NCBI GenBank assembly: GCA_963697455.1
Contig: CAVOOI010000042.1
Location: forward strand, 1 to 26,309
DNA: 26,309 nt
Reading direction: 5' to 3'
From: JAFEDN01 sp963697455
GTDB lineage: Bacteria > Pseudomonadota > Gammaproteobacteria > Coxiellales > Coxiellaceae
Below the pieces are notes generated by a model. It ran no database searches, had not been told where the DNA came from, and saw nothing but the letters and a program-made list of their open reading frames with translations. The first letter of the stretch is position 1. Every line of letters starts with the position of its first letter. This document shows positions 9,099 to 17,842 of this stretch, in pieces. Position numbers and translations under genes: made by a program.

Positions 9099-10427
9099 TT
9101 ATTGGCTAGGGGGCTGAGTGTTTGCGTTGTAACTATTAGGATCAGTACTATAACTGTTAGGGTCAGTACTAGTACTTGTGCTATTAGTTGTCGAAGTGGT
9201 GTCTTGCTGCTGGGTTGATCCGCTAGCTGCTGCTGCAAAGCTGGCAATAGCGGAGTTTACATCAGTGACTTGGGTTTTTAGCATCATCGCGCCCGACTCT
9301 TTCGATTGTAAAATTAACATCGCTAAAGCGCCTAAAATTTTCTCGTTATCCAAATGATTTTGATATAGTTGGCTGACCATTTCACTTTGGAGCAGCACGG
9401 ATTTTCTTTGCAAGTTTTCGGCTGAATCCCCGGCGACTTCTTGATACCACTGGGAATTGTTTAAACGATAATTAGCACGGAATTTAGAAATCTGCATTGG
9501 ACTAGCATAGCGGTACATGGTTACCGAGTCGCCGTCCGCGTTTTTTACCGAGACTACTTGCGGCTCTACCCCAATAAAACGGCTGATGGCGTCTAATTGC
9601 GGATCGGCTTCAGTTCTGATGATAGGCTTACGTTCTTCAGCCATTCCAGATAAAATATCGGTAGCCACGGAGGTTGACGCGGTCAGTGAACGGATCGTGA
9701 GTTGATAGTTTTTATAAGCAGTATTACTACGAAATTGATCGATCTGCTGCGATAGGGCTTTCACACCTTGTTTTTGGTATTGCAACAAGGCGTTGCGCAG
9801 AGTTGGTAAATCCAGCCCGTCTGTGTAGGATTGATATTGTTTGGTGGCGTAGCCAATAAAATTTTGACTATTTTTAACTTGTTCCGCTGAATAAATTTCC
9901 GGCTCAATCAAAGCGGCAAAACTAAAGGCGTCATCGTTGCGGCCAGGTGCGCCGATATTTTTTTTCGTCCAGTAGGCACTGGCGTCCATTCCCTGCACTA
10001 AAGAATAAATGGTGTCGCTAGCCTCTAAATTTTGTAGTTGATTAATAAAATTTTGACGATCATTGGTTTCGGCATTTACTTTTTGCACTTCAGGCTGGCT
10101 TTTATTAGTGTAAGTGAGAGTAGTCGAGGAAAAAGGTTGTAAATCGCGTTTAATTGCGCGATCGGTTTCGATCTCAGTTTGTAAACGAGTAGAGTTTTGA
10201 ATATCGGCTTGTTTGATATTTAACTGCATGCTCAAAGGAAAGCTTTGATCTACTTTATATGCCAGCTCATTGACGGATCTCACGCTGGCTTTAGCCAATG
10301 CTTCAATTTGATTGCTTAATTCCTGGATTTTATCAGGTGACGGTGGATTATGATCAGCGGCCTGCGCTAATCCCGCAACCGTGAACGCCGTAACCGCAAC
10401 CCCTAATAATTTAACTTTTTTCATCAT
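9099..10427 (-). CDS. icmX: T4BSS periplasmic protein IcmX
   Basis: Periplasmic component of the Dot/Icm type IVB secretion system, required for intracellular growth in Legionella. The 442-residue protein starts with a signal peptide (MMKKVKLLGVAVTAFTVAGL, cleavage near AQA-AD at ~23). It is mostly soluble and helical, with segments such as SPDKIQELSNQIEALAK and YRYASPMQISKFRANYRLNN typical of the family. The C-terminal ~35 residues are low-complexity Ser/Thr/Asn/Pro with a duplicated DPNSYST unit. Position supports the call: last gene of a minus-strand unit with icmW and a small exported protein, opposite icmV-dotA, the same divergent arrangement as Legionella region I. Intact. Function within the complex is not well defined even in model species. 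Confidence 0.85.
   Translation of the reverse strand: MMKKVKLLGVAVTAFTVAGLAQAADHNPPSPDKIQELSNQIEALAKASVRSVNELAYKVDQSFPLSMQLNIKQADIQNSTRLQTEIETDRAIKRDLQPFSSTTLTYTNKSQPEVQKVNAETNDRQNFINQLQNLEASDTIYSLVQGMDASAYWTKKNIGAPGRNDDAFSFAALIEPEIYSAEQVKNSQNFIGYATKQYQSYTDGLDLPTLRNALLQYQKQGVKALSQQIDQFRSNTAYKNYQLTIRSLTASTSVATDILSGMAEERKPIIRTEADPQLDAISRFIGVEPQVVSVKNADGDSVTMYRYASPMQISKFRANYRLNNSQWYQEVAGDSAENLQRKSVLLQSEMVSQLYQNHLDNEKILGALAMLILQSKESGAMMLKTQVTDVNSAIASFAAAASGSTQQQDTTSTTNSTSTSTDPNSYSTDPNSYNANTQPPSQ
9130..9171. repeat. 21-bp tandem duplication in the icmX tail
   Basis: Two adjacent 21-base units (9130-9150 and 9151-9171) agree at 19 positions and encode the repeated heptad DPNSYST/DPNSYNA in the disordered C-terminus of IcmX. 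The copy number could vary between strains by slippage without disturbing the frame. Confidence 0.75.
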
Positions 10428-10460
10428 AATTTTTAATCTCTTACTTTTTAATGGAGTATT

Positions 10461-10982
10461 TTACCAATTAACATTATCCGGTGGCCCAGACAGCGGCGGC
10501 TGCGCCGCAGCAGGAGTTTTAGCCGGTGGTGATGTTGCATTCGGATCGCCGCCATTGGCTGGTTGATCTTGCTTCGCTTTGATCATGGCTGAAACTTTTT
10601 CCAAAAAGGCTTGTTGTTGCTCTGCTTGTTGCTGTTGGGTTTTCTGGTTCAATTGATCATTAATGGTTTGCGCTACACTGGAAAAATATAAATTATTCAG
10701 CGATTTTCGGCAGTAACTCGAGCCGCGCAGCATATCTTCCACCCGGCCTTGATCGCCTAACGATTTATAAAGCAAATCGCAACTATCTCTGCAGGTTTGT
10801 AAAGTATGTAGATCATTGGTTGGCACTGGGGGATCGACGTCCCCCTGCTGAATCAGCGCCGAACAGCCTTGAGTGTCGTTGGTGGGTAAGAGCGCGTTGG
10901 TGTCGCTGGCGAATGCCGGGCCCCCTAGGCTAATACAGCTTAGACCAACAATACTCAATAACTGCCATTTATGCATAATCAC
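10461..10982 (-). CDS. Small exported cysteine-containing protein in the icmW-icmX operon
   Basis: I do not recognise a characterised family. The 173-residue protein has an N-terminal signal peptide (about residues 1-26, ending near AFASD). Five cysteines follow in the mature part (GCSAL, TCRDSC, YCRKS and neighbours) and could form disulphides in the periplasm. After them come a Gln-rich, probably coiled-coil stretch (LNQKTQQQQAEQQQAFLEK) and a Pro/Ala-rich tail (PPAKTPAAAQPPLSGPP). The start overlaps the end of icmW by 14 bases, and icmX follows after 33 bases, so it is co-transcribed and probably translationally coupled. Coxiella, as I recall, also has an extra small gene at this place; Legionella has icmW next to icmX. 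Inference: an accessory periplasmic T4BSS component. Confidence 0.7.
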   Translation of the reverse strand: MIMHKWQLLSIVGLSCISLGGPAFASDTNALLPTNDTQGCSALIQQGDVDPPVPTNDLHTLQTCRDSCDLLYKSLGDQGRVEDMLRGSSYCRKSLNNLYFSSVAQTINDQLNQKTQQQQAEQQQAFLEKVSAMIKAKQDQPANGGDPNATSPPAKTPAAAQPPLSGPPDNVNW

Positions 10983-11421
10983 GATCCTCTAACGCTTTTA
11001 AAACTAATTTTAAACGATCAGGTGCGAACACCCGCCCTAATAATCTCAACCGCTCGAATACAATATTGCGGCGTAAAAATATACCTGGATTATCCTGCTC
11101 TGATTTGGTGTTTTCTTCCGCATACATCAGCACCTTAGCGGCTGCTCCTGGATACGCGTTGTCTAAACACATCAATAGCCGTAACCCGCGCCCGGTTTTA
11201 ATATGAGTGACTAATTCAACAATGTTTTGTTCTTGCTGCAGCTCGACATTTTCAATATTATCCAGCGCTTTCCCGAGTTTTTGCAGTGCTTTCTCAAGCT
11301 CAGGATCATTGTCGTGAGTCCAATCCTCAACTCCTTCCATAAAACTGATTACCCGGTAAATGGTGGAATCTTGGTAGTTCCGCCAAAATTGATGCACGGC
11401 CTCGTGGCTTAAATCAGGCAT
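10969..11421 (-). CDS. icmW: T4BSS effector chaperone IcmW
   Basis: Small acidic cytoplasmic adaptor that pairs with IcmS and docks on IcmO/DotL to deliver a subset of effectors to the secretion channel. The 150-residue length matches Legionella IcmW (about 151). Recognisable stretches are MPDLSHEAVHQFWRNYQDST, RVISFMEGVEDWTHD and GRGLRLLMCLDNAYPGAAAK. The start has an AAGGAGAA site at 11427-11434 on the minus strand. It heads the icmW-orf-icmX unit, is intact, and lies 178 bases from divergent icmV. A PmrA-like promoter sits at 11446-11478 on the same strand. Confidence 0.92.
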   Translation of the reverse strand: MPDLSHEAVHQFWRNYQDSTIYRVISFMEGVEDWTHDNDPELEKALQKLGKALDNIENVELQQEQNIVELVTHIKTGRGLRLLMCLDNAYPGAAAKVLMYAEENTKSEQDNPGIFLRRNIVFERLRLLGRVFAPDRLKLVLKALEDRDYA

Positions 11422-11445
11422 GGTCTTCTCCTTGGGTTTGTGACT

Positions 11446-11478
11446 ATTCTACAGAATAAACCTTAAGGTATAATTAAG
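11446..11478 (-). promoter_or_regulatory. PmrA-like box and -10 of the icmW operon
   Basis: On the minus strand, CTTAAT (11478-11473), five bases, CTTAAG (11467-11462) followed by GT, exactly eight bases, then TAGAAT (11451-11446). The tandem half-sites eleven bases apart match the PmrA response-regulator box known to drive icm/dot genes in Legionella and Coxiella. The same spacing recurs at three other secretion operons in this window. Confidence 0.75.
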
Positions 11479-11503
11479 AAAAAGTCACCAAAGACATCTT
11501 TCT

Positions 11504-11536
11504 TTTAATGCTGTCTTAAGGTTTAGCTGTTAAGAT
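11504..11536 (+). promoter_or_regulatory. PmrA-like box and -10 of icmV-dotA
   Basis: TTTAAT (11504-11509), five bases, CTTAAG (11515-11520) plus GT, eight bases, TAAGAT (11531-11536). It points to icmV, 62 bases downstream. With the icmW box it gives a divergent, jointly controlled promoter pair. Confidence 0.75.
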
Positions 11537-11598
11537 AACGATCAACAGCATTTTAAGCCTGAGTCGTCAGTGAAGTAAATTAATTCGGAGTCAAAATT

Positions 11599-12066
11599 AT
11601 GGGCGCCATTAAAATCGTTAAAAAAAGTATCGCCAGAGGGTGGAATGTTACCGGCTGGGTGGGTGCTAAACAAATAAAAAATAATACCTTATTAATTAAG
11701 GACCTGGCTAAAAGTGCGTTGATGGTGCAATCAAATGACACCCATCCTAAAAAAGAAAGTTTTGATCAGGCAATGCGCCGTTTAAATATGACTGAAGCGG
11801 ATTTGCAAAAACGGATCAAGACCGCCACTCAACTGATCTTTTTTTGCGGTCTGCTCAGTATTCCAATGGCCGCTTATACCCTTTACATATTCATGTCTCA
11901 TTTATATCTATCCGGATTTGTGTGCTTAATGCTGACTTTTTTATTGCTGTCGTATGCCTTTCGCGAGCATTTTAACCGTTTTCAAATGCTGCAGCGGCGT
12001 TTAGGGTGTACTTTTCAGGATTGGTTTACCAATACCTTTAAAATTAATTTACCGGGGAAAAAATAA
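11599..12066 (+). CDS. icmV: T4BSS membrane protein IcmV
   Basis: Inner-membrane protein of the Dot/Icm system. The 155-residue protein matches the IcmV family: basic N-terminus with GWNVTGWVGAKQIKNNTLLI, a soluble helix (FDQAMRRLNMTEADLQKRIK), then a hydrophobic pair of membrane segments at about residues 76-120 (LIFFCGLLSIPMAAYTLYIF, LSGFVCLMLTFLLLSYAF) and a basic C-terminus. Its last base overlaps the first base of the dotA start (TAATG), which indicates tight coupling. IcmV next to DotA is conserved across Legionellales. Intact. Confidence 0.88.
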   Translation: MGAIKIVKKSIARGWNVTGWVGAKQIKNNTLLIKDLAKSALMVQSNDTHPKKESFDQAMRRLNMTEADLQKRIKTATQLIFFCGLLSIPMAAYTLYIFMSHLYLSGFVCLMLTFLLLSYAFREHFNRFQMLQRRLGCTFQDWFTNTFKINLPGKK

Positions 12067-14579
12067 TGAAAAAGTGGTTCTATAGTTTATTGGTATTGCT
12101 ATTGTTCTCCGGAGCTGCTCTAGCGGATGCGACTAATCCGACGATTACCAGCACCGCTGTCACCAATAAGACCGACTTATCGATTGCTTATTTATCGTCA
12201 TTTTTTGGCACGGTCAGCGGAGTGCTGACCGGCACTTCCGGGCAAATGTTCGGTAAATTAATGTATCAATTTAATCAAGGCATATTAGTCCTAGCCGGTG
12301 TGTGGTTAGGTTTTTCCATGGTGAGCATCGTTTTCAAAGCAGTTACTAGCGGCTCGTTTATGCAACAAGACGGTAAAGGCGGCGCCGTGCATATGGTTAT
12401 GTTACGCATAGCGCTTGGGTTTTCATGCTTAATCCCTAACTCCAGTACCGGCTACACTCTATTACAAGGTATTGTGATGCAGGTTGCCGTGCAAGGCGTC
12501 AAATTAGCCGATCAGATTTGGGAATATGGATTAGATTATATGAATAGTGGCGGCGCCTTATGGAGTCGGCCAGTGCAGCAGGGCGGGAGCGGAGGCTCTG
12601 CGAAATCTATTATGAGCGCTACGGATATTAACAGTTTACTGGGGACCAGCAACAGTATTTATTCAGTGAGTGATTGGAATAATCTGAGTATGATTCAGAA
12701 AGTGATGGCCATGGAAGCTTGTATGGTGCAAAGCTCGATCGACAACGACAATACCTCGAGTGACAGCGTCTCTAATTCTGCCTCTTACAGTGTTAATGAA
12801 GATCTCGATAAATTCAGCTTCTCATTTCCCGGTAAAACCGGCGACGGTAATAAATGCGGAACCGTATATTGGAATTACTTGGCCAAAAGTAGCACCCCCT
12901 TGAACTGCACGGCGGGAGCCAATGGCGACGATAATAATCAATGCGGTTACAGCCATTTGGCGTTACGCGAAGTTATTTTTGAATTGTTACCGGCGGTAAC
13001 CAAGCTAGTCTGCGTAGCTAATGGTGATAAAAACACGGCGGCCTCTGCTTGCGGCAGTATCGATCCTAACAGCGATGATTCTTACATGCCTGACGCGATG
13101 ATGAGCGCGTTACTGAATTATAAAAACTTAATTGATCCTCTGGTGAGAGCGGATATGGTGCCGCCCAGTAAGAATAGCGCTTTGGACTTCATTACCCAGG
13201 CAAAAAAAGATGGATGGATGACTGCTGGCCGTTATTATTGGGATATATTGCAGGTTGAAGGCACTTATGATTATGCGATGACGAATAGTGCGCAATATCG
13301 GAATTATATTCCCACTAGTTACGGCTCTAATCCAGGTAGCAACAGTCCACCTGACGTGAGTGGTTTGGCGGTCCCAACCCCGGATATTTTAGTAAAAGCC
13401 ACGGGTGGCACGGGCGGTTTTATTGATAGAGTGGATACTCAGATTGTAGCCTTCTCTGGAGCGGCTAGCGCGGGTAACGGCGCATCCTCCATGTCCTCTT
13501 CGTTTGGCGCCTTGAAGTGGCTCTTAGTGTTATTGGGGCCTGTCATCGGGGATTTGGTGGGGTTATTGATGGCGTTTAGTACTAACATGGGCCCTCTGGG
13601 TTTGGGTCCACAGCCGATATTGTGGTTACATAACATCGGCATTTACTGCATAGGCCTCAGCGGGGATATTTGGTTGGGTATGGGCATGAGCGTATTCATG
13701 TTGATGACGATTAGCGGAATTTGCAGTGGCGTCCAGTCCATGGGCAATTCTATTAAGGCTGCTCTTGATTGGTTGCAGCCGATTATTTTAGGGGCTGGCG
13801 CTGGCTTTTTTGCGGTGGGTATCCTTTTAGGTTTTATTAATCCGCTGCACCCTTATATGGTATTTACTTTCGGCATTATCAATTATCTAATTCAGGTGAT
13901 TTATGCGATGGTGGCGGCGCCACTGGTGGCGATGGGGGTTACTCGTCCTGAAGGTCATGACTTTCTGGGTAGTTCACAACAAGCTGTGATGCTGTTGGTT
14001 TCCCTATTCGTTCGTCCGGCACTGATGGTGATTGGTATGTTCTCGGGGATGATTTTATGCCAAGTGATATCGGGCATGATCCTATATACTTTTTCAGGTT
14101 TCATAAATGATATTTTCTATGTGGGCGCGCCCATTAGTGGTGCACCCGGCGGAGATATCTTGATCCATGGGGCAGGCAGGGCCATAGGCAACGTGTTTGC
14201 TGGCGGGACTGGTAATATTCTGATGCAGATAATTTTGCCATTGTTGATTTTCCCTTTATTTTTAGGGATATTTGCGATGACGATTTATACTGCGACCACC
14301 ACTTGTTTTGCATTGATCTATGAATTGGGCGATTACATTAATCAGTGGATCGGTGCGCCGCAGTCGCATAGCATCCCGGTAGGTCAGTTAGCTGATTCAA
14401 TGAAATCGGGTGCTTCGGGTGCGGCTAGTAAGTTGGGCGACAGTGGAACTCGCGGTAAGATTTCAAATAGCAATGGGCAAGCTGGTGTAAAAGCTGAAGA
14501 GAAAAAGGATGCCGCTGCAGATACCGCTACCCAAGCCAAATCGGGCGGCGCTACGGACGCTGCCGGTAGGCCAATCTAA
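12066..14579 (+). CDS. dotA: T4BSS integral membrane protein DotA
   Basis: Large polytopic inner-membrane component of Dot/Icm, essential for effector export. The 837-residue protein has a signal peptide (MKKWFYSLLVLLLFSGAALA), one membrane segment near residues 70-95, a long polar periplasmic domain with several cysteines (about 150-470), then a cluster of hydrophobic segments (about 480-770: WLLVLLGPVIGDLVGLLMAF, AAPLVAMGVTRPEGHDFLG and others). The Ser/Gly/Ala-rich cytoplasmic tail is low complexity. It is shorter than Legionella DotA (over 1,000 residues), closer to what I recall for Coxiella. The last 29 bases overlap the convergent membrane-protein gene. Intact, no lesions seen. Confidence 0.92.
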   Translation: MKKWFYSLLVLLLFSGAALADATNPTITSTAVTNKTDLSIAYLSSFFGTVSGVLTGTSGQMFGKLMYQFNQGILVLAGVWLGFSMVSIVFKAVTSGSFMQQDGKGGAVHMVMLRIALGFSCLIPNSSTGYTLLQGIVMQVAVQGVKLADQIWEYGLDYMNSGGALWSRPVQQGGSGGSAKSIMSATDINSLLGTSNSIYSVSDWNNLSMIQKVMAMEACMVQSSIDNDNTSSDSVSNSASYSVNEDLDKFSFSFPGKTGDGNKCGTVYWNYLAKSSTPLNCTAGANGDDNNQCGYSHLALREVIFELLPAVTKLVCVANGDKNTAASACGSIDPNSDDSYMPDAMMSALLNYKNLIDPLVRADMVPPSKNSALDFITQAKKDGWMTAGRYYWDILQVEGTYDYAMTNSAQYRNYIPTSYGSNPGSNSPPDVSGLAVPTPDILVKATGGTGGFIDRVDTQIVAFSGAASAGNGASSMSSSFGALKWLLVLLGPVIGDLVGLLMAFSTNMGPLGLGPQPILWLHNIGIYCIGLSGDIWLGMGMSVFMLMTISGICSGVQSMGNSIKAALDWLQPIILGAGAGFFAVGILLGFINPLHPYMVFTFGIINYLIQVIYAMVAAPLVAMGVTRPEGHDFLGSSQQAVMLLVSLFVRPALMVIGMFSGMILCQVISGMILYTFSGFINDIFYVGAPISGAPGGDILIHGAGRAIGNVFAGGTGNILMQIILPLLIFPLFLGIFAMTIYTATTTCFALIYELGDYINQWIGAPQSHSIPVGQLADSMKSGASGAASKLGDSGTRGKISNSNGQAGVKAEEKKDAAADTATQAKSGGATDAAGRPI

Positions 14580-15882
14580 AGAAATGGCAGAGCATAATGC
14601 CCAATCCGATCATGAGCAGCGGCCAGGTGACGGCGAAGATAAGAAAATGGATCACCGCCAGGCCGCTGGGCAGATAAATAAACAGGAATCCGACCGACAT
14701 TTGGGTTACTTTAATAAAGGCCGAATGGTATGAGCGGAATTTATAGTGATCTCGCCTGGGCAAGTAAGTCAGAATAAAACTAGGCGCCGCTTTTTTGTGC
14801 AAGGTCATCCATAATAATCCAAACAACCCGATAGCAGCGGCAATAGCCGCTGCCGGCGGACGGATTTCCCAGTTAAAATGCTGGGTTAACTCTAGAATTA
14901 AAGCTATTGTTAATGGGAACCCCAAGATTCCCGCGATCATCGCCCGCGCTGAATAGCCGCGTGAAATTCTGGCCAGAGTAATTCCGGCAATGGGCATCCA
15001 CAGCAGCCACCAACTATTAGCAAAGATCAGCCAAAGCCGCTGCCAAGGTTGGCTTAACCAGTAATTTAATAAACCCGGTGGCTTCAAGGTAGCATGAATG
15101 ATTAAGGCTAAAAATCCGTTAATAAGCCAAATAGCCACTGCGAGAAAAACCACCCATAAAAATACCCCAAGCATGAATGGTACGTCTTTACCTAGCGATT
15201 TGAGTAGATTGCGCCGGTAAATTTTAGTTCTACTGCCAATGATCAGGATAATACTTAACAGCAAAGGCGTTAATTCAAAACCGGTGATGATGGGTGAGAT
15301 GCTAATCAAGCTGGCCCACAATAAACTGATCAAGCAGAATGTGCTGGCGTAGGCCCATAAAGTAGCCAATCTGCCCAGGAAATTAATGATGATTTTAGCT
15401 AAATTTTGTTGAATAATGGGGTTGAAAAGAGTCGCCAGATAGGCGTCTTGACCCCGCTGATAACTGTAATAATCCATGCCGACGGCAATTAGAGCTATCA
15501 AAGCCCATGGAAAAAGGCCTTCTGATATCAAGAGCTGATTTAGGGTTGGATGAAACAGCTGGGGCTGCGGGATAGTCAGTACCGGCGCTGCCTCGCCGCA
15601 GGCAGCGCTTATGCCTAAAAATACTGCTCCCAAACATAATTGCAAAATCACAATTTGCGCCAGCCAATATCCAAACCTGTATCGGGGTATTGCGGGATTG
15701 GTATCTGTCACCTGGCGTTTTCCCCAGGGCCCGCAAGCGATAACGAGCACAGCCAGTAGCGCCAGCCAATGAATTTTATAAAGTTGGACTGCGGCAGGAA
15801 AATATAAAATCACCCCACTGATCAACGCCACGGGAATTGCCCCGATCGGAATCCATAATGGATAGGATTTCATTATTTTCAT
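14551..15882 (-). CDS. BCCT-like multi-spanning membrane protein, divergent
   Basis: A 443-residue protein with about eleven hydrophobic segments. The best hint of family is around residues 290-315, WWLLWMPIAGITLARISRGY, which resembles the BCCT (betaine/choline/carnitine transporter) signature WWxxWxPFxGxFxARISRG; FPWALIALIAVGMDYYSYQR (124-143) is also BCCT-like. It is shorter than typical BCCT members (about 500 residues or more), and the substrate-binding tryptophan box is not clear, so transport substrate cannot be assigned. It lies on the minus strand, overlaps the dotA stop by 29 bases and sits 3 bases after the PIN toxin gene, so it may be expressed with that pair. An osmolyte importer next to a vacuolar pathogen's secretion genes is plausible but only inference. 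Confidence 0.6.
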   Translation of the reverse strand: MKIMKSYPLWIPIGAIPVALISGVILYFPAAVQLYKIHWLALLAVLVIACGPWGKRQVTDTNPAIPRYRFGYWLAQIVILQLCLGAVFLGISAACGEAAPVLTIPQPQLFHPTLNQLLISEGLFPWALIALIAVGMDYYSYQRGQDAYLATLFNPIIQQNLAKIIINFLGRLATLWAYASTFCLISLLWASLISISPIITGFELTPLLLSIILIIGSRTKIYRRNLLKSLGKDVPFMLGVFLWVVFLAVAIWLINGFLALIIHATLKPPGLLNYWLSQPWQRLWLIFANSWWLLWMPIAGITLARISRGYSARAMIAGILGFPLTIALILELTQHFNWEIRPPAAAIAAAIGLFGLLWMTLHKKAAPSFILTYLPRRDHYKFRSYHSAFIKVTQMSVGFLFIYLPSGLAVIHFLIFAVTWPLLMIGLGIMLCHFFRLAYRQRP

Positions 15883-15885
15883 AAT

Positions 15886-16323
15886 TTAAAAACGAGTAAA
15901 GGTAGATAGATCTGCTAATCGAATTATTGCCCCCTCTTTAAATGATTTTCGGTAATATTTCTCATCAGCGGTAATTAATTGAGTATGAGGATTATTGATG
16001 GCGACTGCATGATAAAGAGTATCAAATAAATGATGTTGGTAACGATGCGATAATTTGCATGCGGTATTGTAAATTTCAGGTGTATCTACAATAGGAAATT
16101 CCATCGCATTTAGTAATGTGATAGTTTCTTCCACGATCTTAGAATTCAATCGCACAATTACCGCTATTGTTTCTGCTAACCAATGAGGGGGTTGTAATAT
16201 ATTAACGGCGCCATACTTAATGGCTTCTAATAAATTTAACGCTTGTAGGGTATGGGCTTCGTGAATCTTTTCCGGAAATATCCATTTAATGACTACGCTC
16301 GCATCAACCGTCAAAGTTTTCAT
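15886..16323 (-). CDS. PIN-domain ribonuclease toxin, VapC-like
   Basis: A 145-residue PIN-domain protein of the VapC toxin type, which cleaves RNA with a Mg2+ site of four acidic residues. The expected acids are visible: VDASVVIKW (Asp7), WLAETIAV (Glu, ~residue 51), HLFDTLYHAVA (Asp, ~residue 100) and ITADEKYY (Asp, ~residue 119). It overlaps the upstream antitoxin stop by four bases (ATGA), the usual toxin-antitoxin coupling. Intact catalytic residues suggest it is active. RNA target unknown. Confidence 0.82.
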   Translation of the reverse strand: MKTLTVDASVVIKWIFPEKIHEAHTLQALNLLEAIKYGAVNILQPPHWLAETIAVIVRLNSKIVEETITLLNAMEFPIVDTPEIYNTACKLSHRYQHHLFDTLYHAVAINNPHTQLITADEKYYRKSFKEGAIIRLADLSTFTRF

Positions 16324-16553
16324 GAGCGTCCTTCTTGACGAGCTTTATTGATTAATTGATTACTCACGGGCTTTTGTTTAGAACGTATTTTTAATAATGT
16401 ATCAACAGCTTGCGCCCGCCTTTGTTTACGTTCATAATCTTCAATGGCTTTTTTCATCAATTCTGTAATCAAGTGGCTCTTATTTTCGTGTTGAAAAACT
16501 TGGTTAAAACGATTTTTAACATCCTCAGGGACACTAAAATTAACAGTTGCCAT
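16320..16553 (-). CDS. RHH-type antitoxin paired with the PIN toxin
   Basis: A 77-residue basic protein. The start ATVNFSVPEDVKNRFNQVF is a classic ribbon-helix-helix DNA-binding fold (beta strand then helix), followed by KSHLITELMKKAIEDYERKQ and a C-terminal tail likely to wrap the toxin. The ATG at 16553 is chosen over an upstream in-frame ATG at 16649 because GGGAGAT lies just before it and the RHH strand starts there. It is the first gene of the pair and probably represses its own promoter through the repeats at 16572-16602. Confidence 0.78.
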   Translation of the reverse strand: MATVNFSVPEDVKNRFNQVFQHENKSHLITELMKKAIEDYERKQRRAQAVDTLLKIRSKQKPVSNQLINKARQEGRS

Positions 16554-16571
16554 GGGTATCTCCCGGTTGTT

Positions 16572-16602
16572 GAATATTTCATTATTATTGTAGAATATTT
16601 CA
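16572..16602 (-). promoter_or_regulatory. Candidate operator: two GAATATTTCA direct repeats
   Basis: GAATATTTCA occurs at 16572-16581 and again at 16593-16602, exactly 21 bases apart (two helical turns), just upstream of the antitoxin start. RHH antitoxins bind such same-face repeats to autoregulate. The region is AT-rich and could also hold the promoter. Confidence 0.5.
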
Positions 16603-16724
16603 ATAAAGATGTCAAAATCCTGTGAGTGTAAGGCTGTGTCCTTGCGCAATTTGGGACAATTATTATTGAGACATTGAGATCTGGGCTGTTCGATTAAAAA
16701 TATTTTTTAAAGGGGGAAAAGTTG

Positions 16725-17842
16725 TTATTCGTGGTTTCTGGCTTGAGTGGAAAGAACTTTATAGAGGCGTTCAGTAATTAATCCCTCGCGGAATTTTTGT
16801 TCAATATCTATTTGGAGCGGCTGGCCTTCAGTTTCTACTAATTGACGAGTGACGGCAGTGACTTTTTCCGGATCGCAATCCAGCAGTTTATCGCGGACTT
16901 TTTCATTAAATACCAGGTATTCGCGGATCGCTACGCGCTTACCGTCCACCGAAGGTACTAAGCGTTGACACACGATTAAGCGCGCGGTTTCGATAATATC
17001 AATGGTCCGGCCTAAGCGTTCTTCGTGAGGGAAGCTGCCGACTAAGCGGCGAATAGTTTCGGCGACGCCATTACTATGCAAAGTCGTGTAAACCGGATGA
17101 CCCGTTAGCGCCGCTTCCAGCACTGCGCTCATCGTCTCAGTATCGCGCGCTTCGCCTACTAAAATAAGCCGTGGTTTGCGGCGTAATGCGTTGCGCACTC
17201 CGGCAGCGAAATTAGGCAGATGCCGCGGAATTTCAGCTTGGCTGATCACAGAACTCGGTTTATGCACGCTGTCGTACACAAATTCAATCGGGGATTCATA
17301 AGTTAGAATTTTGCGGTGACCATCAGGGTCTTCCGCTAATTGCTTAATAATAGCCGCTAATAAGGTACTTTTACCTGATCCAGTTCGCCAGTTACATAGA
17401 TTACGCCTTCTTGCGGTGCAATCGCATCGAGAATCGCTGGTGGTAATTGCAGCGCCGCTAAGGAAGGCGGCGCGGATGGAATAGTTCGCACCGTAATTTG
17501 AATGCCTTCATGACCATCCACATGACAGCCGGTGGCATTAACCCGGTGCCGGAATCTTTGCTGACGATTAGGGCGTACTTCATAATGGGTATCTAAATCT
17601 TCGCCGCGCATAATTTGCGTGGTGCCGTTAGGGCCGTAAATCGTGTTTAACAAATCACCCACTTCTGAATTGGATAATTTGCGATGAGTTATTTTATATA
17701 TTCGCCCATAAATTTCCGCAATAATGGACTCATTCGTTTGAATGGTAATATCGGACGCGCCGATTTGATGACCAAACACCAGTAAATCGTCGATGTGTTT
17801 TGGCTCAAATCGAGTCGGCTCATTCGGATACAAATAACTCAT
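16725..17842 (-). CDS. dotB: T4BSS secretion ATPase DotB, one frameshift
   Basis: Hexameric PilT/VirB11-like ATPase that docks at the cytoplasmic face of the Dot/Icm channel. The N-terminal domain reads MSYLYPNEPTRFEPKHIDDL and continues to PPAILDAIAPQEGVIYVTG. A one-base loss near 17378, inside the Walker A loop, stops the frame at 17357. The next frame restores TGSGKSTLLAAIIKQLAEDP and then VGEARDTETMSAVLEAALTG (Walker B/Asp box region) and VYTTLHSNGVAETIRRLVGS (His box). The joined length of about 372 residues fits Legionella DotB (377). The ATG at 17842 overlaps the dotC stop by four bases. Last gene of dotD-dotC-dotB. As written, the ATPase would be dead. Confidence 0.9.
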
